DNA from: Stropharia rugosoannulata
Taxonomy: Eukaryota > Basidiomycota > Agaricomycetes > Agaricales > Strophariaceae
DNA length: 64,000 nucleotides
NCBI GenBank assembly: GCA_028532985.1
Contig: JANCIK010000004.1
Span: forward strand, 3,658,001 to 3,722,000
Direction of reading: 5' to 3'
Numbering within the stretch: the first letter of the stretch is position 1; every line of letters begins with the position of its first letter. Shown here piece after piece: positions 12,401-22,837 of this stretch. The notes below the pieces were generated by a model. It saw nothing but the letters and a program-made list of their open reading frames with translations, did no database searches and was not told the DNA's origin. The position numbers and the translations under genes are program-made.

Positions 12401-13962
12401 TGACGACGCCGGCTGCGCCCTGTTGCCCAACGCACGCAACGTGCTCACTGATCCACCCGTCATTGACAGTGGTGAGGTCCACGCCATCCAGCTCGACACT
12501 TCCGCACTGTGGAGTGTACATACCGCAGAGCAGATGCGCGATGGTCGACTTGCCCGAGCCAGACCCGCCAACAACAAATGTGAGCTCGTTCGCGGGTAGG
12601 AACAAAGATACGTCTTCCAATACGTTAACCTCGGGTCTTGACGGGTATGCGAATGTAACATTTTGCATAGTAAATGTGCCAGCACATGTCTTTGGTGAGA
12701 CGCGCTGCTCCAAGGTGTTGCTGCTCTCGGCCGACTCTGACTGAATAAGCTCTACGAGCTCCGCGATAGCCGCTTTCCCCTTCGATAGGATGATGAGCTG
12801 GGGGATGCACAGTTGCAGGTTGCTGCTCGCAATGAGGCAGGCCCAAAATACGGCCATGACGTCGCCCGCGTTCGCCCGCCCCTCGCGCACAAGCTTGCCT
12901 CCAAACCAGAACCCTTGCACGAACATGGCCATCACAACGAATTGGGATAGACCGGACGTGAGGCCCCACAGGCGATTAAGCTTGCGCGCTGTCGTGTAGA
13001 GACGCGTAAAGACGGTGTTGGCACGTTCGTGCTCGAAGCTGGACGCGTTGAAAGCTTTGACGGTATCGATGGCAGCGACTGCGCGCTCGATGATAGTTGC
13101 AGCGACTCCGGTTTGCTCGCGTTCGTAGTTGAGGAGGGGGCCGGCGAAACCTTGCGAAAATCCCTGGATCAGTGTGAGAACCGGGACAGCAGACAAAATG
13201 ACAAGGGTCAATGCCCATGAGCGCATGAATGCGAGGATGAGGCAGGCAATGACCGTGGTGAGGTACTGAACCAGCATCCCAGAGGCAAGAGATGAAGCCA
13301 TTCGGACTTCGTCCGTTTCCCTGTTACAAATAAATTTCAGACACAGATAATGCGCATATGTGAAGTGCATACCTGGAGAACTTGGCCATAAGACCGCCTG
13401 CACCAACAGAATTGTCTGGTCCTTGACTCGTGGCAGGACTCTGTGTATCATACCAAACTAGTGTTTTCTTCGACACAGCAAGATACGCCGCTCTCCGCAC
13501 AGACATGGCGTTGATCTCTCCAATCCATATCCAAAGGCATGATGTGATGCTGCTGAGCGCTAGCGATCCAACGGCGAGTCCGATCAGCTCCAGGGCGGAG
13601 ATTCCAACACTGTGCAGAAGGGCGTCCTTGGCTGCTTGAGGGGGGTTGGGTGTAAGGGGAAATTGAGAGAAGGAGTTGAATGCTTGTCCGACCACAAAGG
13701 TCATGAAAGGGGCGATCCCCCCGGCAACGATGGACGAGAGCAAGGCGGGGATGAGCAGGAACGCGACATGGCGTCGCGAGATGAAAGAGAACAGAAGGTG
13801 GATGGAGGAAGAAACTTTAAGAATCTCTACTGAAGACGCGGACATCTTGATGCCGTCGTCTGAAGATTCTTGCGACCCTTTGTCTACAGACTGTCGGGAC
13901 TGGGGAGTAGGGAGACCTTCTGGTTCGTGGTCGTGTCGGGGTATGTTATGTATGCTCGACAT
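9448..13962 (-). CDS. ste6: ABCB-type full transporter, STE6-like (a-factor pheromone exporter family)
   Basis: Five exons (13373-13962, 12158-13320, 10686-12103, 10349-10634, 9448-10298) join in consistent phase through introns of 50-54 nt, giving 1435 residues in the order TMD1-NBD1-linker-TMD2-NBD2. TMD1 starts near residue 60 (AFLLIPALLSSIVAGGIAP). NBD1 (about 450-610) has GGSGSGKST, LSGGQKQRL, LILDEATSALDP (split by an intron) and VITHDLSQI. A long charged linker follows. NBD2 (about 1220-1390) has GSSGSGKST, VSGGQAQRL, LVLDECTSSLDP and VITHSLEAM. Both ATP sites therefore keep Walker A, Walker B and H-loop residues; the NBD2 signature starts with Val instead of Leu. The length and DECTSSLD motif fit fungal Ste6-type lipopeptide exporters of the plasma membrane. 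A Pmd1-like multidrug exporter is the alternative. Confidence 0.85.
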
Positions 13963-14797
13963 TGCCCAGTAATGATGAAAGGTTAGGGGGGTTGTTTGAG
14001 GACGTCAAAGTTCTTTTGATGGAGGAGAAAGAGAGAACGAGGAGGGCAGGCATGCTGGCCACGATAACAAAAGACTGGAGGAGGTTGTATTAAAAATAGA
14101 ACACAATGAGAGGTATTGGTCACACTCCCATTGTCTTGTCACACCATTGTGACCATTATATAATTCAATCATTGTCATGGATGGCTTTGTACATGTTTGT
14201 CCTCCCTTGTCCGTCGTTGCTCTCCGCCAAATTCCAAGGTAGATTTTGGGTAGATTGAAAGATCGATTAAAAATGAGAAAAAGCTCTTAAACTTGATGGG
14301 GGATACGGGAGTTATGGTGTCCCGAAAAAGAAATATTAATACTTGTTTGTCCGTGTGGGTCGTGTACTTGAGGTCCGGGCCAAGTCCAAGTCATGTCCAA
14401 GTAAGGTCTTGGGTCCTTGTTTATTCGGCGAACACGTTTCTCTGCGGGAGGTGAGAGTCGTGAGTAGCGAGCGTGCCGAGTTTGTACCAATCATAGTAAT
14501 CTGTTGCTCCATTGTAACGAACACACAAATGTTAACAAATCCTTAAAAGGGTTTTCCCTAAGGTTGTACCGACAGCCCATGGGGATCAACAAGGCACTCT
14601 CGCTCCCTGAGACGATATACATACATAGGTATGGTAAATAACCATCATGATACCCATCAAACGTAATTCATTTCACGAGACCACCATTCGATATAAAAAC
14701 AAGACAGAAAGCAAATAAAAATACAACATTTCGAAGAATCCCAACAACCATTACAGTTTCCCTATCTATGACCTTATATCTTCAACTATGCAAAGCT
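13963..14797. other. Intergenic: STE6-like promoter and FAA 3' region
   Basis: The 5' side of the transporter gene and the 3' side of the acyl-CoA synthetase gene share this region. No gene is supported. A short CCAAGTCC/GTCCAAGT duplication is visible at about 14380-14402. Confidence 0.5.
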
Positions 14798-17190
14798 TCA
14801 ACTATTCAAAGCAGCCTACAATGACGCTCATTAGTAAAATCATCAAACAAACAAAAAACGACACGTACATTGATTTTCTCTTCATAAAACGCTGCTATGC
14901 GTGCCCGATCGACCTTCATCGCGGGGGTAAGCAAACCATTTTCAGCTGTCCACTCCTCACGCGCGACGACCACCGCATGGAGCATTTCCGCGCCGCGCAG
15001 ACCGTTCTTGACGCCCGCATCGATGCAGCTATTAAGCAGGAGGTGGCGGACGTAGGGGCACGTGGCGAGCGTTGACGTCGCTGCGCCGTCGAGGCGAGAG
15101 ATGGCGGCGTCGAATGAGCAGGAGATAATGTGCCGCAGGTTTACCTGGTGGATGGTAAGCACAGCAATGGGATATGGAGCTCCGGGCTTTGCAATGACGC
15201 ATAGGTTGGATACGAGGTCGGACGACCTGTAAATGGACTCTAGCTTCTCCAGTGAAATGACCTTCGTTTACACGGGGATCATTAGAATTAGATGTATAAA
15301 TCAACAAAAATATACATACCTGCCCGTTTTGCAGTCTCACCAAATTTTGTTTCCTGATCCGCGTTCACGAACATCATAAGAATCGTATGTACAGAGGTAG
15401 AGATGGTCAACTCACCGGTCAATTATTGACAACGTATTATCTGCGTTCCATTGGCCGATGTCCCCAGTCCTAAACCATCCATCTTCCGTGAATACCATTG
15501 GATTAAGATTAAGGTCAGGGCGCTTGTAGTAGCCCTTGAACACCGAGGTTCCTCGGATGCATATGTCGCCCGTGGGTTGTTTACTCTTTGAGAACTTGTA
15601 GTCGAGTTTGACTTCAACAGACGGGCACGGGAAGCCTACTGACCCACTTGGAGAGTGTTCGAGTGGGAGAAGCGTGCACATCCCAGCGGCCTCCGTAATG
15701 ATGTAGCCTGTCGGAAGAGTAGGTCAGCAAAAGTTGAAACAACGGTGGTTAAACAATAAGCAACCTTGAACCATCGGCGCAATAGCTACGCTCAAAAACT
15801 CCTGCGTTTCTTTGCACACGGCTTCACCAGTATTCAACAATAGCTTGAGGCGGCCCCCAGTACTCTCCCGGACCCTATTGAGCACCATGTTCTCACCCAG
15901 CCCGCCCAAGACAGGGACACCCTTCCTGCTTGCCTCCATCGCAACACCGAACATCGTGCGCCTCACCGTCCCGCCCACATTCAAATTCCCAACTATAGCC
16001 TTCCGCATGTCCTCCCAAACGACAGGGGAGCCCAGCATAATATGCGGGCGGAGCGCCGCGAGATCGTTCGCGCAGCGCTTCACGCCTGCGTCGGTCAGCG
16101 TCTGCGCGCGGGCACAGCCCACCGTCACTCCCGCATACAGCGCGCACAGCTGCACGACGTACTCCTCCGCACCCGCCAGCGAGCGGTACGCAAGGTACAC
16201 GTCGCCCGCTGCGATGTGCGGTGCGAACATCGCGTTCACGGAGGTGACCGCGGCGAGTAGGTTGCCGTGCGTCAGCATCGCGCCCTTCGGGAGGCTCCCT
16301 GATGAGCCGGGGGTGTACATGATACACGCGAGAGTATCGCGCGATGGCCGGCGTTGGTGCGCCACGGACTCCATACGTGCTTTGTTTTGGGAGCGCCCGC
16401 GCGCCCGGAGATCGTCGATATGGGTAAGGGTGATGTCGCTCCGTGTCCGTGCAATCGCCTTCAGACATGATGCGCTGCGAAGCCCGTCGTATATGATGTG
16501 CTTCAGCGCAGGGGTGCGTTCGACCGCGAGTGAGAGAGTAGGGAGGAGGTCTGTGTGCGTAAAGACAGCGACGCATTTGGGCTCCGCAAGGGAGTGAACC
16601 AGGTCATCGACACGGACAGCATCGAATGTAGTTGCCATTGGGACGGATATCGACGCACACGCATGGTTCATAAGTTGCCAGGTTGGACTGAAGGCAGTTT
16701 CAGCAAAAAATAATATTGCATACAGTTCAGTCTACCTTGTGTACGCGTAGATGTTCACGACATCCTCTTTCCCAATCCCGAGAGCCAAGAGGCCATTTCT
16801 GGCCTCCACAACCGCATCCGCAAACTGCGTATATGTGATATATCGGTAGTCGGACATCTCGAGCAGCGTCCATCTTCTCGTCTCTGAAATTTCGCGCCCA
16901 TCGATAAATAAGGAGAATTTTTTTGTTTCATGGTGCCTCTCGATAACGTCGCGGTACCCAAAGGCACGCTGATCGGGTAAATAGTTCCTGGCGGAGTACG
17001 CAAGAATATCCGGGATAGTTCTTATATTCGGATGAGGTCCTTCAAGCTGTTCCGAGGACGCGTTTAATGTATTTTTCACTCCCGCTTGAGGAGAGCGTAG
17101 CCAGGCCGAAGTAACGTCTGCAGAGCGTCTTCCTAAGAAATCGGGAGGTATGGGGAGATGGCCAGTGATATGTTGGAGGTTACCCAGCAT
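14798..17190 (-). CDS. FAA: Long-chain acyl-CoA synthetase (Faa type), intact copy
   Basis: Six exons (16736-17190, 15765-16687, 15416-15707, 15320-15353, 14869-15261, 14798-14815) with introns of 48-62 nt join in phase to 704 residues, close to the usual Faa length. The enzyme activates fatty acids by adenylation and transfer to CoA for lipid synthesis or beta-oxidation. Visible motifs are YITYTQFADAV, TSPTWQLMNHACASIS, the P-loop-like YTPGSSGSLPKGAMLTHGNL (Pro replaces the usual Ser), GYIITEAAG in place of YGxTE, GWFRTGDIG, LSIIDRKQNLV and VISLEKLESIYRS. The last exon is only 18 nt (AALNS then stop). The start at MLGNLQ is conserved in all four copies, whereas upstream sequence diverges. 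No peroxisomal SKL is present. This is the only complete copy in the array. Confidence 0.88.
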
Positions 17191-18353
17191 ATTGATCGAG
17201 AACGCCTGCGCAGTAGAAACAAAGTATACTGAGACTGTAGGCACAAACTCCCGCTCTATTGAAGGCTGAGATTAGCACCCCGGTCTGCACGCCACAAAGG
17301 TATGTGCGCGAGGAGCGGCCGCACTGCCGTTACAGTGATGTGCACTCGGGCCACAGAGACGTCGTGAAATGCCTGCTATTGCCCTCATTATGGGATAGCG
17401 GCAACAAAGGTGAAGGTGGACAGAGTAGAAAGCCGTGTAGAATGGAGTGAATGGTGACATAGAAGGATTTTGCTCTTCCTGGGAAACAAGGCTGGGGTAC
17501 CGGTGTGCTCTGACGCGAAAGGTTAATCGGTCCACAAATAGCAGACTACGGTAATCTAGACCTCACAGGATTCTTGAGAGTAGCGCATCAGCAGATATCC
17601 TTCAGAGTCTGGTCATACGTCGCAGTCAATGCAGAAAGACTTTCAGAGGTCGTTTCGCATTGAAGACCTAGACCTTGGAACAAAGGCTTACCTGAGCTGT
17701 TCGTGTACCAGTGCATAAGTCGAGTATAAACATACTGTCGAAAACGGCATCCGAGCCTGAGTTAAACGCTGTCAATCCGAGCCACTGACAATGATGTCCG
17801 GGATAGAGTCCCGGGAGCACAGCAAGAGCATTGCTGAGCATACATGCATTAGAGAACTAAGCTGGATCTAGTACCAGGTAGCCCATCCATGCCTATGACT
17901 GATAACTTGAAGGGGCCAACACGATGTCCAAAAAGTCATGATGGCTTTCAGAAACCCAGTTTGTCCAACTCAAATTTAACAAACCCGAGAACATCCGGCT
18001 GGGATTGCCCGGATCTTTCAAAGTCAGCCACGCCGTGCATCGGCTCCCGCTACCAGCCGGTTCTTTTCAAACCCCGCTTACGGGTTCGTCAGAACCGCTT
18101 GATGAGATTTCGCTCTCCGCTCGTTGTTTGTCCCCCAAATGGCAAACAAACACTCCTCCCTAGCATGCAGCACGTGTAGAAATCTCATCAGCCCACCTAC
18201 CGAACTGGTAGCGATTCTAGCTCAGTAGTAGTAGTACACTTATGCCATTCGCATATGTTTGGTGTAACCATTTATCTAAAGTATGTGCCTGGGACACTGT
18301 TGCCGCGTTAGCACGGTGCCGCGCTCGCTGCAGCACCTCATCTCCAGGCTACT
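17191..18353. promoter_or_regulatory. FAA upstream block P, copy 1
   Basis: This is the presumptive promoter and 5' leader of FAA, repeated at about 32169-33335, 42481-43656 and 52800-53976. The first 60 bp differ between copies by stepwise deletions; the rest is nearly identical among copies 1-3 and slightly diverged in copy 4. Short reading frames inside it are not credible genes. It contains the fold-back structure listed next. Confidence 0.55.
18048..18213. repeat. Nested fold-back sequence in block P
   Basis: Three nested inverted pairs occur: CGCTACCA...TGGTAGCG with GTTC...GAAC (18048-18063 with 18202-18213); TGATGAGATTTC with GAAATCTCATCA (18100-18111 with 18179-18190); and GTTGTTTG with CAAACAAAC (18123-18130 with 18143-18151). 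The same structure recurs at about 33030-33195, 43351-43516 and 53671-53836. It could be a small palindromic element or a transcribed stem. Confidence 0.65.
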
Positions 18354-18389
18354 ATTTGGTGCTTTAGGAAGCTGCCCTCGATGACGTCG

Positions 18390-18607
18390 TGTTGTGCGCA
18401 GTGGGTTGTAGATAATAATGAATTATATTATATAGCCCTCGTTGGACTTGTATTTATACATAAAATCTAAACTACTAGAACTATCCACGAAGTACTACAA
18501 TTAATATATGTGAGTCATTCCCACGGGTCATAGATTAAGCGCCCATCTAGTACATTCGAGATGTGGCGGGAATATTAGTGCTCGAATGTGCGAGCATTAT
18601 TTCAACA
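18390..18607 (-). repeat. copia 3' LTR
   Basis: 218 bp, identical by eye to the LTR at 22838-23055. The stop codon of the RT/RNase H frame lies inside it. Confidence 0.95.
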
Positions 18608-20198
18608 CTCCCCCTTGCTCGGACATTACTCCAATTTCATGTGTGAAGTTTTGGTGAGATCCTCGAGGTAAGCCTTTAGTGAATAAGTCGGCCAAGTTCT
18701 CATCAGTCCGTATATAGACAAGATTAAGTGTGTTGTTCTCGACGAGGTCCCGTAGGAAATGGTATGCTAAATCAATGTTTTTTGTGCGGGCATGAAATTC
18801 TGGGTGATGTGCAATTGACACAGCAGCTTGGTTATCACAGAATATGGTTGAAGTTAACGAAAACTTGAAGTTTAATTCCGTGAGCAAGGATCTGTGCCAC
18901 ATGACTTGTTTTGCTGCATGTGTGGCAGCAATGTATTCGGCTTCGGCTGTTGAGAGTGAGACTGAGGCAGATTTCCTGTCAATATCATTTGCCCAGTCGG
19001 CATCACAATATATATTCAGCCTGGTATTGTTGACATTGTTATGTCCACCATATGTGAGTGTGTGAGTTTTCGTGCCTTTCAAATATCGAAATATTCGTTT
19101 GACAGCGGTCCAATGAATGCTGTGTGGCCGTGAGGTGTATTGTGCAAGTTTATTGACTGCATAGGAAATATCAGGACGAGTTCCTATGGCCAGATACATA
19201 AGACATCCAATCATTGTTGCATATCCGGCAGATAGGCGAGTATCTGACTCCTCCTCTTCTGGAGTATCGTCCCCTTTGATAAACTGGTCCAGTTTTATAT
19301 TTGGATCGATTGGAGTTGCTACGGGGTTCGCATCTTCCAGTTTAAATCGTTTCAGAAGGCTGTCAATATAGTGACTTTGTGACAGAGTAATTTTGCCGTT
19401 TTCTTGGTGTAGTTTAATGCCTAGAATTATCGAAGGTTGCCCTAGGGACTTGGTGTCAAAATAATTACCAAGTTCTTTCTCTATTTGATCGTTCAATGAG
19501 TTGGCTGTTGATACTGAAATGAAGTCGTCGACCCAGACTAATAAAATAGTAAAGTCTTGTCCGTTCTGCCGAAGATAACAGCAGTAATCCGATCTGAGTT
19601 GTTTAAAATTAAGTTCTTGAAGTGCACGGTTTAATTCATGGTTCCAAACGTTCCCAGCTTGTTTGAGACCATACAGTGAGCGTTTAAGTACGCACACATA
19701 ACTTGTTCCGTCGTTATATCCAGGGGGTTGAAGCATATAAATTGTTTCCTTCAATTTTCCGTGTAAGTATGCTCCTTTGACATCAAACTGGCGTAGTTTC
19801 CAGTTGTTTATTGCTGCAAATGCAAGAACAGTGCGTAATGTCTCAAAGCGCATTACTGGAGCGAATGTTCCATCGTTGGAGTAGTCTGTGCCGGGTTTTT
19901 GTGAGAAACCTTGAGCTACAAGTCGAGCTTTAAATTTAATAATGTCTCCGTGCTCATTTCTCTTCTTTGCATAGACCCAACGACATCCAACAGTTTTTCT
20001 ATCGCTTGGTAGCTCCCCCATTTCCCATGTGCCCATTTTGCGAAGGGTATTCATCTCTTCATCCATTGCACACTTCCATTGGTCGCATTCTGGCCCAGAA
20101 ATTGCTTCGTCATAATTATGAGGTACATCACTCTCGTTTTGGGAAGATATAAAGGTGGTGTCATTGAAGAAATGTTCCCAAATATTTTCCATGGCCAT
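18597..20198 (-). CDS. pol: copia reverse transcriptase and RNase H reading frame
   Basis: This frame encodes the second half of copia pol. RT motifs include NKWKLRQFDVKGAYLHG-like NNWKLRQFDVKGAYLHG, LKRSLYGLKQAGNVW and LLVWVDDF (the catalytic DD). The RNase H region shows LNIYCDADWAND, SLSTAEAEYIAA and the terminal LADLFTKGLPR. The frame is open upstream of this ATG to about 20290, overlapping the gag-integrase frame, so it is probably not translated from its own ATG. Two lesions are apparent: it is out of frame with the upstream part of pol, and between DIDRKS and ASVSLSTAEAEY (near 18968) about 20 residues usual in copia RNase H (SGYxFxLxGGxxSWxSKKQ-like) are missing. Confidence 0.9.
   Translation of the reverse strand: MAMENIWEHFFNDTTFISSQNESDVPHNYDEAISGPECDQWKCAMDEEMNTLRKMGTWEMGELPSDRKTVGCRWVYAKKRNEHGDIIKFKARLVAQGFSQKPGTDYSNDGTFAPVMRFETLRTVLAFAAINNWKLRQFDVKGAYLHGKLKETIYMLQPPGYNDGTSYVCVLKRSLYGLKQAGNVWNHELNRALQELNFKQLRSDYCCYLRQNGQDFTILLVWVDDFISVSTANSLNDQIEKELGNYFDTKSLGQPSIILGIKLHQENGKITLSQSHYIDSLLKRFKLEDANPVATPIDPNIKLDQFIKGDDTPEEEESDTRLSAGYATMIGCLMYLAIGTRPDISYAVNKLAQYTSRPHSIHWTAVKRIFRYLKGTKTHTLTYGGHNNVNNTRLNIYCDADWANDIDRKSASVSLSTAEAEYIAATHAAKQVMWHRSLLTELNFKFSLTSTIFCDNQAAVSIAHHPEFHARTKNIDLAYHFLRDLVENNTLNLVYIRTDENLADLFTKGLPRGSHQNFTHEIGVMSEQGGVLK
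18608..18617 (-). other. copia polypurine tract
   Basis: On the element's sense strand CAAGGGGGAG directly precedes the 3' LTR, the expected plus-strand primer site. Confidence 0.8.
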
Positions 20199-22744
20199 AT
20201 GTGCGCGATCAGGTGTTTGGGACTTTGCCTTTGACGATTCAGTTGGTCTTGTAACGTCTGGTGGTCCAGGGATGCAGAAGGTGATGGTGTATAGCGCAAA
20301 CTTGGTTTTCTTGCTTGAGGATTATTTATCAGCTTGTAATCCACAGGTTCTGTTCTGGGGCGAAGTTGTCGTTCTTCTGGCATGTCTGTATGTTTTGCCA
20401 GTACTTGGGGCGGTTTGGGGGCTGTAACATGTAATTCTGGAGTAATTATATCGACTGGAAGTGGTGTGTACGAGTTTTTCGGAGTTTGTGTGTCTGAATC
20501 ATTTGTGTACTCCCCCTCAGACCGCAAATTTGGAAGTTCTGTAATTTCCAGCTGTTGAGGTTCGTTATTTGGGTTGAATACATAGTTTCTGGATACTTTA
20601 ATTGATCTCCGGGCTGCGTCATAATAACGCACAGACTTAGAGCCATCTATGAATCCAACAAAAATCATCTTCTTTGACTTCGGGTCCAGCTTGGACCTAT
20701 TTTTGGATTCATCAAGTATCCAGACGTCGCACCCAAATTCTCGTAGGTGTGACACATTTGGCTTTGCATTGTGCCATGCTTCGTGTGGTGTCCTTCCTTC
20801 CAGTGCTCGTGTTGGCGCTCTGTTGCGTAAATACGCTGCATGTGCAACTGCTTCATCCCAGAGAAAAGCAGGCAAGTTCCTTCCGATTAACATTGCTCTT
20901 GCCATCTCTATTAAAGTCCTATTGAATCGTTCTGCCACGCCGTTTTGTGATGGGGAATAAGGTGCGGATGATTCAATAATGATTCCTTCTTCTGCAGCAA
21001 AATCCTTTAGCTGTTGATTAATTAATTCTGTCCCGTTGTCAAAACGCATCCACCGTGGGGGCCTTCCAAATTGCCGTTTAACTATAGCCACATGTGCTTT
21101 GATGCGTGTGAATGCCTCGGACTTTTGCCGTAGGAATAATACATGTACTTGTCGTGTACAGTCATCTGTGAATGAAATATAATATTTCCATCCTCCGATT
21201 GATATGACTTTTGCTGGTCCCCAGACATCTGACATAATTCGTTCACCAGGAGTAAGTGAGCGATGCTGTGCTTCTTGTGGGAATGGACGGTGAGCTTGTT
21301 TTGCCTGTATGCATGCTTCACATAATTGTGACGGTATAGAAGATTCATCAATTCCCATGCCATCAACCATGTGTTCCCGATTTAGTCGTTGAAGTGCTGA
21401 CATTGACAGATGTCCATAACGTCGGTGCCACTCATCCCAAGTGACATTTTTCGATGCCGCGTAATTTGTTCTTTCTTGTCCCAGCAATTGTGCTCGTGCA
21501 TTGAGCTTGTAAAGCCTGTTGAATTTCTTTCCAACTCCAATGACTTTGTCATTTCTGTCTTTGAGTATACATTGTCCCTTTTTAAATTCTACATATCCAT
21601 CAGCTTCGTCAAGGCGGCTAATAGATAATAGACAATTGGGTGCATCAGGGACATGTAGTACGTCACGTAAATTATGACGTAATATCCTTCCGTTGACAGA
21701 GAAATTGACAATAACTGTTCCTCGACCGTGTGCAGCAGCTGGGTTAGGTCCTATGCCTTGGATAGTCGAGTTCTTGAGTGTGTGATACTCTGTAAATGCA
21801 TCACGAGCTGTGCAGATGTGCGAGGTGGTTCCAGAGTCGAGAATCCAGTCATACTTTGAGATGTCTGTGTGTAATCCAGTCGCCATATATGACGTTTCAT
21901 TGAGGTTATTATTTATAGATTCTTGCACTTGGTTACTCCGGTTCTTCCTGTTAGGTCCTCGCCGTCCTTTAGGGCCTTGACCTTCTCGGCCTCCTCCTTT
22001 GGACCAACACTCTTGCTTAGTGTGTCCACGCTTGTGGCAGTTGTAGCATTCAATTGCGCTGTCCGATGTTTTGTTCCCACGAAATGTGGCATGCTTTGAT
22101 TGTAAGGATGTGCTTGTTGTTTCGCCTGTACGGCCTTTACGGCGTCGATCTTCTTCTAATAAAATAGCCACGAGTTCATGTGAGGATAAATTGGGCTTGT
22201 TTCCGCTTGCACCGAGGTATGATGAGGTATAATTGTCCCATGATTCCGGTAGAGATGTAATTAGTACCATAATAAAATCTTCATCTGGTACTACATTGCC
22301 CATGATATGTAATTCCTCCTGAAGTTGCCGTAGTTGAGATATGTGTTCTGCCATATCAAATCCTTCTTCAGCCATTGCCCGGTATAGTGCACGTCGTGTG
22401 GCCAGAATTCCAAGTCTTCCCTTGGATTCTTTAACCGTGGTAAGTTGCTTCCACATCTGGCTTGCCGTCTCGGCGCCACTGATGTGTATCATTTCGCTAT
22501 CACCTATAGATACCTCAATCCGTGTGCGCGCCTTTGCGTCACCGGCTCTCCATTTCTCCCGTGCCTTTAATTCTTCTGCAGTTGGCTTCTGCGGGTCTGC
22601 TGATCCTGGCAAGGTTGCGTCATCCGTGATGTACTTGTCCAGTCCGAGGTCACGAAGTATTGCGAGCATTCGTCGCTTCCATGGCATCCAATTTGTGGCC
22701 TTCAGAAGTTCGATCCGGTATCCAGTGGAGTATTCTTCCGGCAT
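20051..22744 (-). CDS. gag-pol: copia gag, protease and integrase reading frame (897 aa)
   Basis: The N-terminal gag region (RIELLKATNWMPWKRRMLAILRDLGL) is followed by a zinc knuckle CYNCHKRGHTKQEC. Then come an aspartic protease site WILDSGTTSHIC, the integrase zinc region HRRYGHLS...CEACIQAKQ, and the integrase core with SDVWGPA, RFDNGTEL and NGVAERFNRTL (D, D, E). The GKGKR-like C-terminal linker is not obvious. The frame ends at 20051 in a segment where the correct pol reading continues in another frame (switch somewhere in 20190-20290). In typical Ty1/copia elements integrase and RT share one frame, so this break looks like a disabling frameshift. Confidence 0.93.
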   Translation of the reverse strand: MPEEYSTGYRIELLKATNWMPWKRRMLAILRDLGLDKYITDDATLPGSADPQKPTAEELKAREKWRAGDAKARTRIEVSIGDSEMIHISGAETASQMWKQLTTVKESKGRLGILATRRALYRAMAEEGFDMAEHISQLRQLQEELHIMGNVVPDEDFIMVLITSLPESWDNYTSSYLGASGNKPNLSSHELVAILLEEDRRRKGRTGETTSTSLQSKHATFRGNKTSDSAIECYNCHKRGHTKQECWSKGGGREGQGPKGRRGPNRKNRSNQVQESINNNLNETSYMATGLHTDISKYDWILDSGTTSHICTARDAFTEYHTLKNSTIQGIGPNPAAAHGRGTVIVNFSVNGRILRHNLRDVLHVPDAPNCLLSISRLDEADGYVEFKKGQCILKDRNDKVIGVGKKFNRLYKLNARAQLLGQERTNYAASKNVTWDEWHRRYGHLSMSALQRLNREHMVDGMGIDESSIPSQLCEACIQAKQAHRPFPQEAQHRSLTPGERIMSDVWGPAKVISIGGWKYYISFTDDCTRQVHVLFLRQKSEAFTRIKAHVAIVKRQFGRPPRWMRFDNGTELINQQLKDFAAEEGIIIESSAPYSPSQNGVAERFNRTLIEMARAMLIGRNLPAFLWDEAVAHAAYLRNRAPTRALEGRTPHEAWHNAKPNVSHLREFGCDVWILDESKNRSKLDPKSKKMIFVGFIDGSKSVRYYDAARRSIKVSRNYVFNPNNEPQQLEITELPNLRSEGEYTNDSDTQTPKNSYTPLPVDIITPELHVTAPKPPQVLAKHTDMPEERQLRPRTEPVDYKLINNPQARKPSLRYTPSPSASLDHQTLQDQLNRQRQSPKHLIAHIWPWKIFGNISSMTPPLYLPKTRVMYLIIMTKQFLGQNATNGSVQWMKR

Positions 22745-22820
22745 CGTTTCGGCTTGATGTATTCTATATCAAGTAAGCGGTGAGGAGATGGGTAGATATG
22801 TCGAGCTGTAGTTTAGTTAT

Positions 22821-22837
22821 GGCCAGGGCTCATAACC
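22821..22837 (-). other. copia primer-binding site matching initiator tRNA-Met anticodon arm
   Basis: Directly after the 5' LTR the sense strand reads GGTTATGAGCCCTGGCC. Its complement, GGCCAGGGCTCATAACC, is the anticodon stem-loop of eukaryotic initiator tRNA-Met. This indicates priming by an internally cleaved half-tRNA, as known for Drosophila copia. Confidence 0.8.

Noticed and set aside
15812..16597. Long plus-strand reading frame (261-266 codons) opposite FAA exon 2, repeated in every copy
   Set aside because: It is the antisense shadow of the conserved FAA coding strand in GC-rich DNA; it has no motif and no splice structure.
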